Shown here piece after piece: positions 27,919 to 37,154 of a stretch of DNA of 64,000 nucleotides. A program made the translations under genes and the position numbers. The DNA lies in the NCBI GenBank assembly GCA_003990705.1, contig AP018318.1, positions 6,423,501 through 6,487,500 of the forward strand. Direction: 5' to 3'. The notes beneath the pieces are model-generated. The model saw only the letters and a list, made by a program, of their open reading frames with translations, did not search any database and was not told the origin of the DNA. The first letter of the stretch is position 1; each line of letters starts with the position of its first letter. This DNA comes from Nostoc sp. HK-01. Its GTDB lineage: Bacteria; Cyanobacteriota; Cyanobacteriia; Cyanobacteriales; Nostocaceae.

Positions 27919-28479
27919 TTAAGCATTCTGCACAGCAGAAACATTGCCTTGTCCAGTGACGGGGCGAGGAAAGTTAGGTAAGTCAATACCGCTGTGACTG
28001 GAGGTGCGAGTTTTGAGGGCTAAACGGTAACTTACGCTTTGTAGTTCAGCTTGCAGTTTGCGATTTTCTCGTTGCAAGATTGCTACTTTCTCTCTAATTG
28101 GAGCCATCCGTTCCTCAAATTTACGACGATAAATTTGCGGTAATTCTTGTACTACCTGCTCCAACATCCGACTGCGATCAGTTAACTCTTGCACAGACTG
28201 ACGCAGTTGATAAATTTCTGCATCACGAGTAGCAATTTGCTCTTGATAAAATGTTACCTGTTGCTCAACAGCTTGTAATTGTTCTCGTAACGCCTGCAAC
28301 TGACTGAAGTCGCGTTCAGTTTCAGAACGTTGGGGCATAAAATTAGCATTGCCCTTAACCAGCCGAAAGAGTTCTTGAGATAACTGTTGTACTAATTGAT
28401 CTCGCAGTTGCAACTCTTGGCGTAATTGCGCGGCTTCTGTAGAGAGAGCTTGGATGTTGGGTATGTCAGTTTGGCTCAC
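27919..28479 (-). CDS. Coiled-coil protein of unknown function
   Basis: A 186-residue protein, almost all predicted coiled coil between residues 10 and 155 (Gln/Glu/Leu heptads: REQLQAVEQQVTFYQEQIATRDAEIYQLRQSVQELTD), with a short Pro/Gly-rich tail. GTG start. No enzymatic motif. It resembles a conserved cyanobacterial coiled-coil family; its role, perhaps structural or scaffolding, is not known to me. Confidence 0.7.
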   Translation of the reverse strand: MSQTDIPNIQALSTEAAQLRQELQLRDQLVQQLSQELFRLVKGNANFMPQRSETERDFSQLQALREQLQAVEQQVTFYQEQIATRDAEIYQLRQSVQELTDRSRMLEQVVQELPQIYRRKFEERMAPIREKVAILQRENRKLQAELQSVSYRLALKTRTSSHSGIDLPNFPRPVTGQGNVSAVQNA

Positions 28480-28687
28480 AGTGGCTTGCAGCTCCCATTG
28501 ACGAATCTTTTCTCATCTTAGGTATAACGGCGATCGTACTGCCTTTGGCAAGTACTTGTTAATTTAGCATTCCCAACCGAAGCAGAAAAAAGTCAAAGGT
28601 AAAAAAAAATTTTTGTTTTGCTGTAGTTAGTACTGAGTTTTGAAGTACAAATACTCATCACTCAGTACTATGTAATCAACAATGTCC

Positions 28688-29020
28688 CTAGGCAGTTACG
28701 GCAACTTTCTCTTCTGCTGCTTCTGCTCCTGAAACTTCTTGCTTAATGGTTAAGTAGCGAATCACCTCTTCACTTAATCGCATAGCACGTTCTAAGGGAG
28801 CAATAATATTTCCCGGCCCAGTGTAGTTCATTTGGATGTAGATTCCATCCCGTTGCTTTTTAATTTCATAAGCAAGACGACGCTTACCCCGATTTTGAAT
28901 TTCAATATTCTCGGCACCTTGGTCTTGAATCAAGGTTTGGTATTTAGCTACCGCTTGATCTACCTGTTCGTCAGTAAGGTCAGGACGCAGGATATACATT
29001 GTTTCGTAAACTGTGGACAT
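28688..29020 (-). CDS. rpsF: 30S ribosomal protein S6
   Basis: A 110-residue S6 protein of the small ribosomal subunit. [24 protein letters not shown] and [26 protein letters not shown] are characteristic, and the length fits. AAGGAGA lies ahead of the ATG. It is encoded alone here, not with the ssb and rpsR genes found beside it in many bacteria. Confidence 0.96.
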   Translation of the reverse strand: MSTVYETMYILRPDLTDEQVDQAVAKYQTLIQDQGAENIEIQNRGKRRLAYEIKKQRDGIYIQMNYTGPGNIIAPLERAMRLSEEVIRYLTIKQEVSGAEAAEEKVAVTA

Positions 29021-29379
29021 GAGTTGAAAATCTCCTTTTGGACAAGGTGGCTGCCAGAGTGAAATTATACAAAGATTCCTAGAGAAGATCCGTACATTTA
29101 AACATCTGAAGCAACAAGGAACTATAATCTTACCAGTTTTTTATATGAATCATCAGCAAAATCTGCCAAAATGCGGACTTTAACTAAAAGTTACTTTATA
29201 GGTAAATATTGTGCGATCAGGAATTCAGCCTTTGGTAAACAACAGCAAATTAATTGAACTATTGGCTGAACCAACAGGTATGCTTCCCAAAGGGAGTTGA
29301 TAAACTCCTGATTCTCATTGCTGAAGATTCTCCGCACTCACGGCTCTTAATTGCAGACAATAAGGATATTATCAAGGTT
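29021..29379. other. Spacer upstream of FAH-family gene
   Basis: A 359-bp spacer. It contains a 30-codon frame (29211-29300, GTG start) with no recognisable family, which I do not call. Nothing else is clear. Confidence 0.35.
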
Positions 29380-30153
29380 ATGGCACAGCGCTATGTGCGA
29401 GTTCAAAATCCAGAAGGCAAAGTTTATTATGGTTTGCTACAGCTATCTCTAAATGTGCAGGTGCTGGATGCGCCACCTTGGTTACAAGGACAACCGACAG
29501 ATTTAGTTTTAGCACCAGATAGTTACCAAATTCTTTCCCCTTGCGCTCCCTCAAAAATTGTGGCAGTAGGTAAGAATTATGCAGACCACGCAGCGGAGAT
29601 GGGAACACCCGTACCAAGTGAGCCATTAATTTTTCTCAAGCCGCCAACATCAATTATTGCCACTGAGACCGAAATCAAGTATCCACATCAGTCTCATAGA
29701 GTTGATTATGAAGGTGAATTAGCTCTAGTGATTGGCGATCGCGCTTGTGACTGTACTCCAGAAGAAGCCCAAACCAAAATTTGGGGTTATACAATTGCTA
29801 ATGATGTCACAGCGCGAGACTTACAACAAAAAGATGGTCAATGGACTAGAGCTAAGGGGTTTGATACCTTCTGCCCCTTAGGCCCTTGGATCGTCCGGGA
29901 ATTGAATCCAGGTGCAAGATTGCAGACTTTTATCAATGATGAGGCAAATCCTGTACAATCTGCTGGGATTGATCAAATGGTCTTTTCTCCTGATGTTTTG
30001 GTATCTTACATCAGTAAAGTTATGACTCTGATCCCAGGAGATGTGGTACTCACGGGTACACCCTTGGGGATTGGCCCCTTGCACATAGGCGATCGCATTC
30101 GGGTGGAAATTGAAGGCATTGGTCGTCTAGAAAATAGCATAGTAGGCCGTTAA
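29380..30153 (+). CDS. Fumarylacetoacetate hydrolase family protein
   Basis: A 257-residue FAH-superfamily enzyme. The metal-binding Glu residues are in VDYEGELALVIGDR, and GKNYADHAAEM, FLKPPTSI, GYTIANDVTARDLQ, KGFDTFCPLGPW and GDVVLTGTPLGIGPL follow in the expected order. Members hydrolyse or decarboxylate beta-dicarbonyl or acylpyruvate compounds; the substrate is not fixed. I chose ATG 29380 (MAQRYVRVQNPEGK), where similarity to the family begins; the frame stays open 42 codons upstream but without a good start. Confidence 0.9.
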   Translation: MAQRYVRVQNPEGKVYYGLLQLSLNVQVLDAPPWLQGQPTDLVLAPDSYQILSPCAPSKIVAVGKNYADHAAEMGTPVPSEPLIFLKPPTSIIATETEIKYPHQSHRVDYEGELALVIGDRACDCTPEEAQTKIWGYTIANDVTARDLQQKDGQWTRAKGFDTFCPLGPWIVRELNPGARLQTFINDEANPVQSAGIDQMVFSPDVLVSYISKVMTLIPGDVVLTGTPLGIGPLHIGDRIRVEIEGIGRLENSIVGR

Positions 30154-30175
30154 GCAGTGCTGAGTGCTGAGTCAC
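30154..30175. repeat. Short heptamer repeat after the FAH gene
   Basis: CAGTGCTGAGTGCTGAGTCA directly follows the stop codon; the same GTGCTGA unit as in smc and lysC. Confidence 0.7.
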
Positions 30176-30217
30176 AAAACTAGTCTCTAGCCTCTGTCCC
30201 CTAGTTCATGCGTCCAG

Positions 30218-30694
30218 TTACCGAACCTGCATATAAACAGCATCGGAAATTGCGGGAATTTCTGCATAACGTCCCAAAAGAGACTGGACGACTGAATATG
30301 CTACTGCTGCTACGATACCGATAAAAATAGTGCTATACAGAGTTTCGATCGCAAAGCCACTACTAGGAATTTGCCCCAAAATCCCAGTCAAGATACTACA
30401 CAAAAAGATAACAATGTCTAAAAGAATTGCTTGCATGGTGTTAAAACGAATAAAATGGGAAATTTTTTCGTTTCTGACGACTAGTAACCATAAAGCAAAG
30501 AAAATAATCAGTCCGGCAAAACTAATACTGTAATAAAGACTGATTAACGGCATCAAAGGTAAAAACAGTAGTTGTAACACAGGAAATTGTGTTAGCAAAA
30601 ATTTACTAAATATAAAAACCTCAATCAGAGGTAGCAAATAAGGTAAACAAGCAAAAATGCGATCAGAAACGTTTGTAGAACCACGCCAAGCCAT
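30218..30694 (-). CDS. Tic20-family membrane protein
   Basis: A 158-residue protein with four hydrophobic helices. The opening RIFACLPYLLPLIEVFIFS and HFIRFNTMQAILLDIVIFL in the third helix are typical of Tic20 homologues in cyanobacteria, relatives of the chloroplast inner-envelope translocon component. The bacterial role is not settled. It lies directly downstream of the small Cys protein gene on the same strand. Confidence 0.88.
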   Translation of the reverse strand: MAWRGSTNVSDRIFACLPYLLPLIEVFIFSKFLLTQFPVLQLLFLPLMPLISLYYSISFAGLIIFFALWLLVVRNEKISHFIRFNTMQAILLDIVIFLCSILTGILGQIPSSGFAIETLYSTIFIGIVAAVAYSVVQSLLGRYAEIPAISDAVYMQVR

Positions 30695-30774
30695 TTTACG
30701 TTCTCCTGTGGCAGAATTTTCAGAGTTACTTGAGCCTAGGATAACGCAGTTGTTTAGTTTCCCAGAAGCAGCAA

Positions 30775-30972
30775 TTATCGGATATCAGCAATCCGAAAGC
30801 CCATAATACACTCATACTGCTCTGGCTGTTGTTCGGTAAGTTTGCGAATAGCTTGACCACAATGCAGTTGACCGCCACGCCAACGAGGTTGACCACTCCT
30901 GTCAGCAAGTAAACAAGACTGGCAAACCTGCTCAGGAGCAAGGATTTGATCATCCATTAAAATGACTAACAT
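30775..30972 (-). CDS. Small cysteine-containing protein of unknown function
   Basis: A 65-residue protein with CQSC at about residues 17-20, then single Cys residues at about 38 and 54, a spacing that could bind metal. A near-perfect AGGAGGT (30979-30985) lies six bases before the ATG at 30972, which settles the start and argues strongly for translation. No named domain recognised. It sits about 80 bp upstream of the Tic20-family gene, on the same strand. Confidence 0.65.
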   Translation of the reverse strand: MLVILMDDQILAPEQVCQSCLLADRSGQPRWRGGQLHCGQAIRKLTEQQPEQYECIMGFRIADIR

Positions 30973-31614
30973 CCAAAGACCTCCTGTAAATCCTCAAAAC
31001 AATTCGGATGTGTTCAGGGGAGAAATTCATTTTTGGTATCTAAGAGCAGCTAGTGGCAGAATTAACATCTGCTATACATCACAGCAATTTTGCTCTTCAT
31101 TAGCTACGAAATGAGCTTGTGCATCTGCTCTAACGTACTTTTTGACCAAAATGGCACTAGTAAGCAGAAATTTCCCAGTGAACTTTAAATTTATTGTATG
31201 TTGAGTCTCTTGGAGATAGAGTTATGGAGTAATAACTCATACATAAATTTTTACACCTAGTCGAAAAAGTCTGAAGTGTAAAGTCTCAAGTATGAAATGA
31301 AAAAAACAGTTTCATCAGCTTTTTGGCGATTTTGGATTGTCACTCTCTTTACACTGTGGCTTACTAGATTGATTCGGGTTGGCGTTCTCTTGACAAGTAT
31401 TAAGTTCAGGTTCCCGAAAGAGCTTTATAATAATTAACACATTAATGGGACTTAATCGGACTGGGATCTAAAGTAATACATTTGAGTTACTACCAATATT
31501 GAATAGTCAGCAGTCAAAAAATCTGGCAATGTAAACATTTGACTGCAAATTATTACTTTGAAACTAGGTTCCAAAAAAACACCATTGTGCAAATTTCCAC
31601 TAAGGATAGTGAAA
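30973..31614. other. Spacer upstream of glyA
   Basis: A 640-bp region between divergent genes. It holds one possible short hydrophobic frame (31297-31437). The rest is AT-rich without a recognisable RNA or riboswitch. Confidence 0.4.
31297..31437 (+). CDS. Possible 46-residue membrane peptide
   Basis: An ATG-started frame, MKKTVSSAFWRFWIVTLFT and on, with one hydrophobic helix and basic ends. No clear ribosome-binding site and no family recognised. It could be a chance frame in an AT-rich spacer. Confidence 0.2.
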   Translation: MKKTVSSAFWRFWIVTLFTLWLTRLIRVGVLLTSIKFRFPKELYNN

Positions 31615-32898
31615 GTGACTAGGACTAATTCAGATTTTCTTGCTGCTTCTGATCCCGCGATCGCTGGATTAATTAACGAAGAACTCCAGCGTCAACGCGA
31701 CCACTTAGAGTTAATTGCGAGTGAAAACTTTACATCTGCGGCTGTACTCGCAGCTCAAGGTTCAGTTTTAACTAATAAATACGCCGAAGGTTTGCCTGGT
31801 AAACGTTACTATGGCGGTTGTGAATTTGTCGATAAAGTCGAGCAAATCGCCATTGACCGAGCTAAACAAATGTTTGGTGCGGCTCATGCTAACGTCCAAC
31901 CCCATTCCGGCGCGCAAGCTAACTTTGCAGTTTTCCTGACTCTACTAGAACCAGGGGACAAAATCATGGGGATGGATTTGTCTCATGGTGGACACCTGAC
32001 TCACGGTTCGCCTGTCAACGTTTCAGGTAAATGGTTCCAAGTTAGTCACTACGGTGTAAGTAAAGAAACAGAACAACTCGACTACGACCAAATTCGAGAG
32101 CTGGCGTTAAGGGAGCGTCCCAAGCTTTTGATTTGTGGTTACTCTGCTTATCCTCGCATCATTGACTTTGCCAAATTCCGCAGCATTGCTGATGAAGTTG
32201 GTGCTTACTTACTAGCTGATATTGCTCACATCGCTGGTTTAGTGGCTTCTGGCTTACATCCCGACCCCATTCCTTACTGTGACGTTGTAACTACAACCAC
32301 TCACAAAACTCTTCGCGGCCCTAGAGGTGGATTAATTTTAACTAAAGATGCAGAACTGGGTAAAAAGCTGGATAAATCAGTTTTTCCAGGAACCCAAGGT
32401 GGGCCTTTAGAACACGTAATTGCAGCTAAAGCCGTGGCTTTTGGTGAAGTCTTAAAGCCGGAGTTTAAAACATATTCTGCACAGGTAATTGAAAATGCAC
32501 GGGCTTTAGCGGCTCAACTGCAAAACCGGGGCTTAAAGTTAGTCTCAGATGGTACTGATAACCATTTGATGCTTGTAGATTTACGTTCAATTGGTTTGAC
32601 AGGTAAACAAGCAGATCAACTGGTCAGCGGTGTAAATATTACGGCTAACAAAAATACTGTACCTTTTGATCCCCAATCGCCATTTGTGACAAGTGGTTTG
32701 AGATTAGGTTCTCCAGCAATGACAACTAGAGGGTTAGGATTTGCGGAGTTTACCGAAATTGGTAATATTATTGCCGATCGCCTCACAAATCCCGAATCAG
32801 AAACAGTCGCAGCTGATTGTAAACGCCGAGTAGCTGCACTGTGCGATCGCTTCCCCTTATACTCACACTTGCAAATTCCTGTACCAGCACTAGCATAA
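31615..32898 (+). CDS. glyA: Serine hydroxymethyltransferase
   Basis: A 427-residue PLP enzyme that interconverts serine and glycine with tetrahydrofolate. Lys231 in [14 protein letters not shown] is the PLP-binding residue; [14 protein letters not shown] and [20 protein letters not shown] are diagnostic. I chose GTG 31615 ([15 protein letters not shown]); the frame is open 19 codons upstream, but the AAGGAT before 31615 and the family start favour it. A hairpin terminator follows. Confidence 0.95.
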   Translation: MTRTNSDFLAASDPAIAGLINEELQRQRDHLELIASENFTSAAVLAAQGSVLTNKYAEGLPGKRYYGGCEFVDKVEQIAIDRAKQMFGAAHANVQPHSGAQANFAVFLTLLEPGDKIMGMDLSHGGHLTHGSPVNVSGKWFQVSHYGVSKETEQLDYDQIRELALRERPKLLICGYSAYPRIIDFAKFRSIADEVGAYLLADIAHIAGLVASGLHPDPIPYCDVVTTTTHKTLRGPRGGLILTKDAELGKKLDKSVFPGTQGGPLEHVIAAKAVAFGEVLKPEFKTYSAQVIENARALAAQLQNRGLKLVSDGTDNHLMLVDLRSIGLTGKQADQLVSGVNITANKNTVPFDPQSPFVTSGLRLGSPAMTTRGLGFAEFTEIGNIIADRLTNPESETVAADCKRRVAALCDRFPLYSHLQIPVPALA

Positions 32899-32967
32899 AG
32901 TCAAAAGTTAAAAGTTAAAAGGCAAAAGAATGATTGGTTTTTACTTTTGCCTTTTACCTTTTGACTT
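32898..32967. terminator. Intrinsic terminator of glyA
   Basis: Long imperfect hairpin: AAGTCAAAAG ... GGCAAAAG pairs with CTTTTGCC ... CTTTTGACTT. It shares words with the hairpins at 26117 and 34121. Confidence 0.7.
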
Positions 32968-33067
32968 AAAAATCTTCTGCTGATAAAAGCCGAAAATGTA
33001 GTAGATATTAGGTAGAACCCTCCCTCGGCAGAGTTTTGTCTTAACCACTACTTAATTTAAAATACAG

Positions 33068-34114
33068 ATGCCTGCTCAGATTTATCATCTGATCGCCTTT
33101 CTTGTGGCCGCCGTAGTCGTTCTCTGGACTACACCTGATGTTAAAAATATTGGTATAAAAAGTGGAACTGTAGATAAACCTGGTGGTCGAAAAGTCCATG
33201 AACGCCCAATGGTACGTCTGGGAGGAGTGTCTATCTTCGCAGGTACTTTCGCTTCTTTGCTAATTGTCTGGTGGTTAGGTGGATTTGGCAATTTGCCCCC
33301 TGACAAAGAATGGCAAATTTGGGGTGTCGCCATCGGGGGTCTGGGCTTTTTTCTCATTGGTTTAGCAGATGATTTATTAAATCTTTCTCCCTTGGGACGG
33401 CTGCTATTACAAATTATCGTTGCCGCTGGTGCTTGGAAAGTCGGTGTAAGTATAGACTTCATTACGATTCCCACAATTGGCATAGTTGACCTGAACTGGT
33501 TCAGTTTGCCGATTACAGTGATTTGGTTGGTGGGGATGGTAAATGCTATCAACTGGATTGATGGTTTAGATGGTTTAGCGGCTGGTGTGTCGGGAATTGC
33601 TGCTGTAGTTATGCTGTTGGTGTCTTTGTTTATGAATCAACCAGCCGCAGCCCTAATAGCCGCAGCTTTAGCTGGTGCAGCACTGGGATTTCTCCGATAT
33701 AACTTCAACCCCGCACAAATCTTTATGGGAGATGGCGGGTCTTATTTTATGGGATTCACCTTAGCGGCTGTAGGTGTAATTGGACTGGTGAAAATTCCCG
33801 CTTTCACAGCTGTAATTTTGCCTTATTTAATTTTGGCAGTTCCTATTTTGGATATGTCAGCAGTCATTTTGACACGGATTCGCCGTGGTAAATTGCCTTG
33901 GGTGGCAGATAGATGTCACTTGCACCATCGATTGTTACAAGCTGGTTTGTCCCATCGCTGGACGGTTTTATTTATTTATACACTCACACTCTGGGTTGGC
34001 AGTTTGGCGTTAGCTATAGCGGGTATCCCCAGTGGTATTGCTTACGCTTTTGGTACAACTTCGCTGTTAACTTACACTAGCTGGCGAGTTTGGAAACACT
34101 CTCAGCAAAAGTAA
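33068..34114 (+). CDS. UDP-sugar:polyprenyl-phosphate sugar-1-phosphate transferase (WecA/MraY family)
   Basis: A 348-residue membrane protein with about ten helices. Family-4 motifs are present: ADDLLNLSPLGRLL (Asp pair), NAINWIDGLDGLAAG, FMGDGGSYFMG and HLHHRL. WecA/TagO-type enzymes start envelope polysaccharide synthesis by moving GlcNAc-1-P to undecaprenyl phosphate. The HLHHR motif points to WecA/RgpG-like members rather than MraY of peptidoglycan. It lies between glyA and cinA, each unit with its own terminator. Confidence 0.88.
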   Translation: MPAQIYHLIAFLVAAVVVLWTTPDVKNIGIKSGTVDKPGGRKVHERPMVRLGGVSIFAGTFASLLIVWWLGGFGNLPPDKEWQIWGVAIGGLGFFLIGLADDLLNLSPLGRLLLQIIVAAGAWKVGVSIDFITIPTIGIVDLNWFSLPITVIWLVGMVNAINWIDGLDGLAAGVSGIAAVVMLLVSLFMNQPAAALIAAALAGAALGFLRYNFNPAQIFMGDGGSYFMGFTLAAVGVIGLVKIPAFTAVILPYLILAVPILDMSAVILTRIRRGKLPWVADRCHLHHRLLQAGLSHRWTVLFIYTLTLWVGSLALAIAGIPSGIAYAFGTTSLLTYTSWRVWKHSQQK

Positions 34115-34120
34115 AAACTA

Positions 34121-34170
34121 GCAAGGTAAAAGAAATACAGTAGTATTAGTATTTTTCTTTTACCTTTTGC
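34121..34170. terminator. Intrinsic terminator between WecA-like gene and cinA
   Basis: GCAAGGTAAAAGAAATAC (34121-34138) pairs with the complementary arm 34149-34170, ending 10 bases before cinA. Confidence 0.65.
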
Positions 34171-34179
34171 TTTAATTAC

Positions 34180-35430
34180 ATGAGTGCAGAAATTATTTGT
34201 GTTGGTACTGAATTGCTGCTAGGAGATATCCTTAACAGTAATTCTCAATTTCTTGCCCAACAATTAGCGAAACTAGGGATTCCTCATTATTATCAAACAG
34301 TGGTCGGAGATAATCCCGAAAGATTAAAGCAAGTTATAGAAATTGCTATTTCTAGAGCGAATATTTTAATTTTTACTGGCGGTCTAGGCCCAACACCAGA
34401 TGATCTAACTTGTGAAACCATCGCTGATTTTTTTGGCGCGCCTTTGATAGAACGCTCAGAAATTATCGAAGATATTACTCAGAAATTTGCTCAACGCGGC
34501 CGGGTCATGAGTCCCACCAACCGCAAGCAAGCTTTAATTCCCCAAGGCGCTGAAGTGTTACCTAATTCTACAGGTACAGCACCAGGAATTATTTGGCAAC
34601 CCCGTCCTGATATTACTATTTTTACATTTCCCGGCGTTCCCAGCGAAATGCACCGGATGTGGCAAGAAACAGCAGTACCATTTCTGCAAAGCCAAGGCTG
34701 GGGTAAAGAAATTATTTATAGCCGGAGTTTAAGGTTTTGGGGGATTGGTGAATCTGCTTTAGCAGAAAAAGTCTCTTCTTATTTCAACTTACCCAACCCG
34801 ACAGTTGCACCTTACGCGGGCAAAGGAGAGGTAAGACTACGAATTTCTGCCAAAGCAAATTCCGCAGCAGCCGCCGAGGAATTGATTGCACCAGTTGAGA
34901 AGCAACTCAAAGAAATTGCTGGGTTGGATTGTTATGGTGCTGATAATGATACTTTAGCTTCGGTAGTTGGTGAATTGTTGCGATCGCAAAGGGAAACAGT
35001 ATCAGTGGCAGAATCTTGCACTGGCGGTGGATTGGGGCAAATGTTCACGGAAATTGCTGGTAGTTCTGATTATTTTTGGGGCGGAGTAATTTCTTATGAC
35101 AACTCAGCAAAGATTCGACTATTAGGAGTGAACCCGAAAGATTTAGATAAATTTGGGGCTGTTAGCGCTACGGTTGCTGAACAAATGGCGCTTGGGGTGA
35201 AAAGCCGCCTGGAAACTACTTGGGGACTCAGTATCACTGGAATTGCTGGCCCTGGTGGGGGAACAGAGATAAAGCCTGTAGGTTTAGTTTATATCGGTGT
35301 CGCCGGGCCGAATGACGAAGTGAAAAGTTTTGAGTATCGCTTTGGCACAATTCGAGAACGCTGGTTTATTCGACATTTAAGCGCTTGTACAGCGCTGGAT
35401 TTGCTGCGGCGGCGGTTGTTGACGAGGTAG
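34180..35430 (+). CDS. cinA: CinA family protein (NMN deamidase-related)
   Basis: A 416-residue two-domain protein. The N-terminal MoCF-like domain (1-170) has AEIICVGTELLLGDILNSN and FTGGLGPTPDDLT; the C-terminal CinA domain (about 255-416) has VSVAESCTGGGLGQMFTEIAGSSDYFWGG and SITGIAGPGGG. The C-terminal domain hydrolyses nicotinamide mononucleotide in other bacteria and the N-terminal one acts on ADP-ribose, so it probably serves pyridine nucleotide salvage. Normal length. Confidence 0.94.
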   Translation: MSAEIICVGTELLLGDILNSNSQFLAQQLAKLGIPHYYQTVVGDNPERLKQVIEIAISRANILIFTGGLGPTPDDLTCETIADFFGAPLIERSEIIEDITQKFAQRGRVMSPTNRKQALIPQGAEVLPNSTGTAPGIIWQPRPDITIFTFPGVPSEMHRMWQETAVPFLQSQGWGKEIIYSRSLRFWGIGESALAEKVSSYFNLPNPTVAPYAGKGEVRLRISAKANSAAAAEELIAPVEKQLKEIAGLDCYGADNDTLASVVGELLRSQRETVSVAESCTGGGLGQMFTEIAGSSDYFWGGVISYDNSAKIRLLGVNPKDLDKFGAVSATVAEQMALGVKSRLETTWGLSITGIAGPGGGTEIKPVGLVYIGVAGPNDEVKSFEYRFGTIRERWFIRHLSACTALDLLRRRLLTR

Positions 35431-35441
35431 AGAAAGATGTG

Positions 35442-35470
35442 AAGCGATCGCTGGTGAATTGCGATCGCTT
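35442..35470. terminator. Hairpin built from two HIP1 palindromes
   Basis: AAGCGATCGC (35442-35451), nine-base loop, GCGATCGCTT (35461-35470): a perfect 10-bp stem between convergent genes. Each arm contains the HIP1 octamer GCGATCGC. There is no strong T-run, so a terminator role is likely but not certain. Confidence 0.5.
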
Positions 35471-35503
35471 CTGAAAATAGCACAAATGCCAATTTTTACC
35501 AAT

Positions 35504-36919
35504 TTAATTGATGGCTACCTGCATAACTTCTATGCTTTCAGCATTCAGCAATTTTTGATTAATCATTTTTAAAACTTTAGCCTCCTCTGGCGTAATTACT
35601 CCATCTAAATTAGCTATTTTTTGACATTGCGCTAAAAGAGGTATAGCAAAATCACTATTAATTTGCTCAAGGAGCGTTTCTAAAGATGGTGGCGATTTTA
35701 TGTGAGATGCAATTCCATCTATGGACGCAGGGCTAATATTAGCTGCTTGTAATTCTGGTAAAATATCTTCCCAAGATTTATCAGGATTGCCTGCTAAGAC
35801 GATATGAACCAAGATTTGATCCATAATTTGTTCTTGAGAAATAGCAGCTTCAAGATATTTTTCACTTTGTGCCTGAGCAGTTATTAGAGTAGCCTCAAAA
35901 GTTAACGGATTTTGCTTTGCTTCATAAAACTGACAAGCTGCATAACCAAGTGCATAAATCATTACTGCATTAGAACTAGCAGCAATGACTGCTCCCGCCA
36001 CTGGCAGATTTCTCAATAAACCCAAACCTGCTTTAATGGCTGTTTTTCCACCTAAACCTAAACCAAAAATTGCTACTGCTTCCCCTTTACGCTCTGAGTC
36101 TTTTAAATCCAATTCATAGGCAGCAGCAATTTGATAAACTAGCTCCACAGATAATGCAGCCGTAGCAGCCCAATCAACTACAAACATTGCTGCTGCTTGT
36201 CCTGGTGCAAGGCTAGTAGCAACACCACTTACTCCTGCTACAACAGCTTTTTCCAACATAAGCCGATGAGAAATCTGGGCTGCGTTTTCATTAGGGTATT
36301 CTTGTTGTAATTTCCTAACAGCAGCCTCGGCTTTAACTACATCAACCTTTTCAATTAAAGGATTGAGCCAATCATGATTTAAAGATTTTATTGCTGCTTG
36401 CAAGTGGGGATTATTCCCAACAATTGCTACTGCTTGCCCTGCTATTTGGGTTGCTTGCAAAGCTGCGCCACCAATTGTCCCACCAATACCTACAGCCGCA
36501 CCCGCAAAGACTTGCCCTGCTTGAACAGCAGCATTTCCCACTGCTCCAGCTGTTCCTGCTACGGCTCCAAAGAGCGACCCGAAAAGAGATGGTTGTGATA
36601 CTATTAATTCACTATTGGCTGTTGTGTTAGTAATTGCCAATGAAGTTTGAATATCTGCTTGAGGTGCTGATAAATCTACATGAAATTCATGTTGCCAATC
36701 GAGCAAATCTTCTCCTGTCTCTCGCCCGTATATTTTGACTTTTTTTACTGATTGAATTCCTAAGTTTGTCAATTCTTTTTGAATTACTGGGACTAATAAA
36801 TTTTGTTCTGGAACTCTGGCAGATTCCAACATTACTTGTAAGTAATCTTGTTTAAGATTAGTTTTTGCTGTGATATTCGGTAAATTTAACCATTGCATTA
36901 ATAATGTATTAATCGCCAT
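35504..36919 (-). CDS. Glycine-zipper protein with TerB-like C-terminus
   Basis: A 471-residue protein. Residues about 110-170 are Gly/Ala-rich and hydrophobic with a glycine-zipper spacing (GAVAGTAGAVGNAAVQAGQVFAG split over that region), and further Ala/Gly-rich hydrophobic stretches lie at about 230-330, next to VVDWAATAALSVELVYQIAAAYELDL, which recalls DUF697/EcsC-like proteins. The last 60 residues (IANLDGVITPEEAKVLKMI) look like a TerB-type acidic domain. I used the ATG at 36919, with AGGGTG ahead of it, over a GTG three codons upstream. Probably membrane-associated; function unknown. Confidence 0.6.
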   Translation of the reverse strand: MAINTLLMQWLNLPNITAKTNLKQDYLQVMLESARVPEQNLLVPVIQKELTNLGIQSVKKVKIYGRETGEDLLDWQHEFHVDLSAPQADIQTSLAITNTTANSELIVSQPSLFGSLFGAVAGTAGAVGNAAVQAGQVFAGAAVGIGGTIGGAALQATQIAGQAVAIVGNNPHLQAAIKSLNHDWLNPLIEKVDVVKAEAAVRKLQQEYPNENAAQISHRLMLEKAVVAGVSGVATSLAPGQAAAMFVVDWAATAALSVELVYQIAAAYELDLKDSERKGEAVAIFGLGLGGKTAIKAGLGLLRNLPVAGAVIAASSNAVMIYALGYAACQFYEAKQNPLTFEATLITAQAQSEKYLEAAISQEQIMDQILVHIVLAGNPDKSWEDILPELQAANISPASIDGIASHIKSPPSLETLLEQINSDFAIPLLAQCQKIANLDGVITPEEAKVLKMINQKLLNAESIEVMQVAIN

Positions 36920-37154
36920 TAGTATCACCCTGTTTAGCCAGTTCCAAAATATTTAGCTGTTTCATATTAGCCGGGAATTACTATACTTGATTAAGTATTC
37001 CCATAAGGAAATTGTATGTAACATATATGACATCTGTCTATTAAACATCAGTCATTCCAAGTCAGCTTATCAGTACAATCAATCTGTAGAGACTTGCTGT
37101 ATCCTTCACATTTTGTTACAAAAGTACAAAGAACTTCTAGAGACCAATAACCAA

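Noticed and set aside
29211..29300. A 30-codon GTG-started frame before the FAH-family gene
   Set aside because: Too short and unrecognisable to support as a gene.
29254..29379. Longer N-terminus for the FAH-family protein
   Set aside because: The extra 42 residues do not look like the family; similarity begins at ATG 29380.
36987..37154. Longer N-terminus for the DUF2993 protein
   Set aside because: The extra 56 residues are Cys/Tyr/His-rich without family features; MFGGLTGLQDPKG is a better start.
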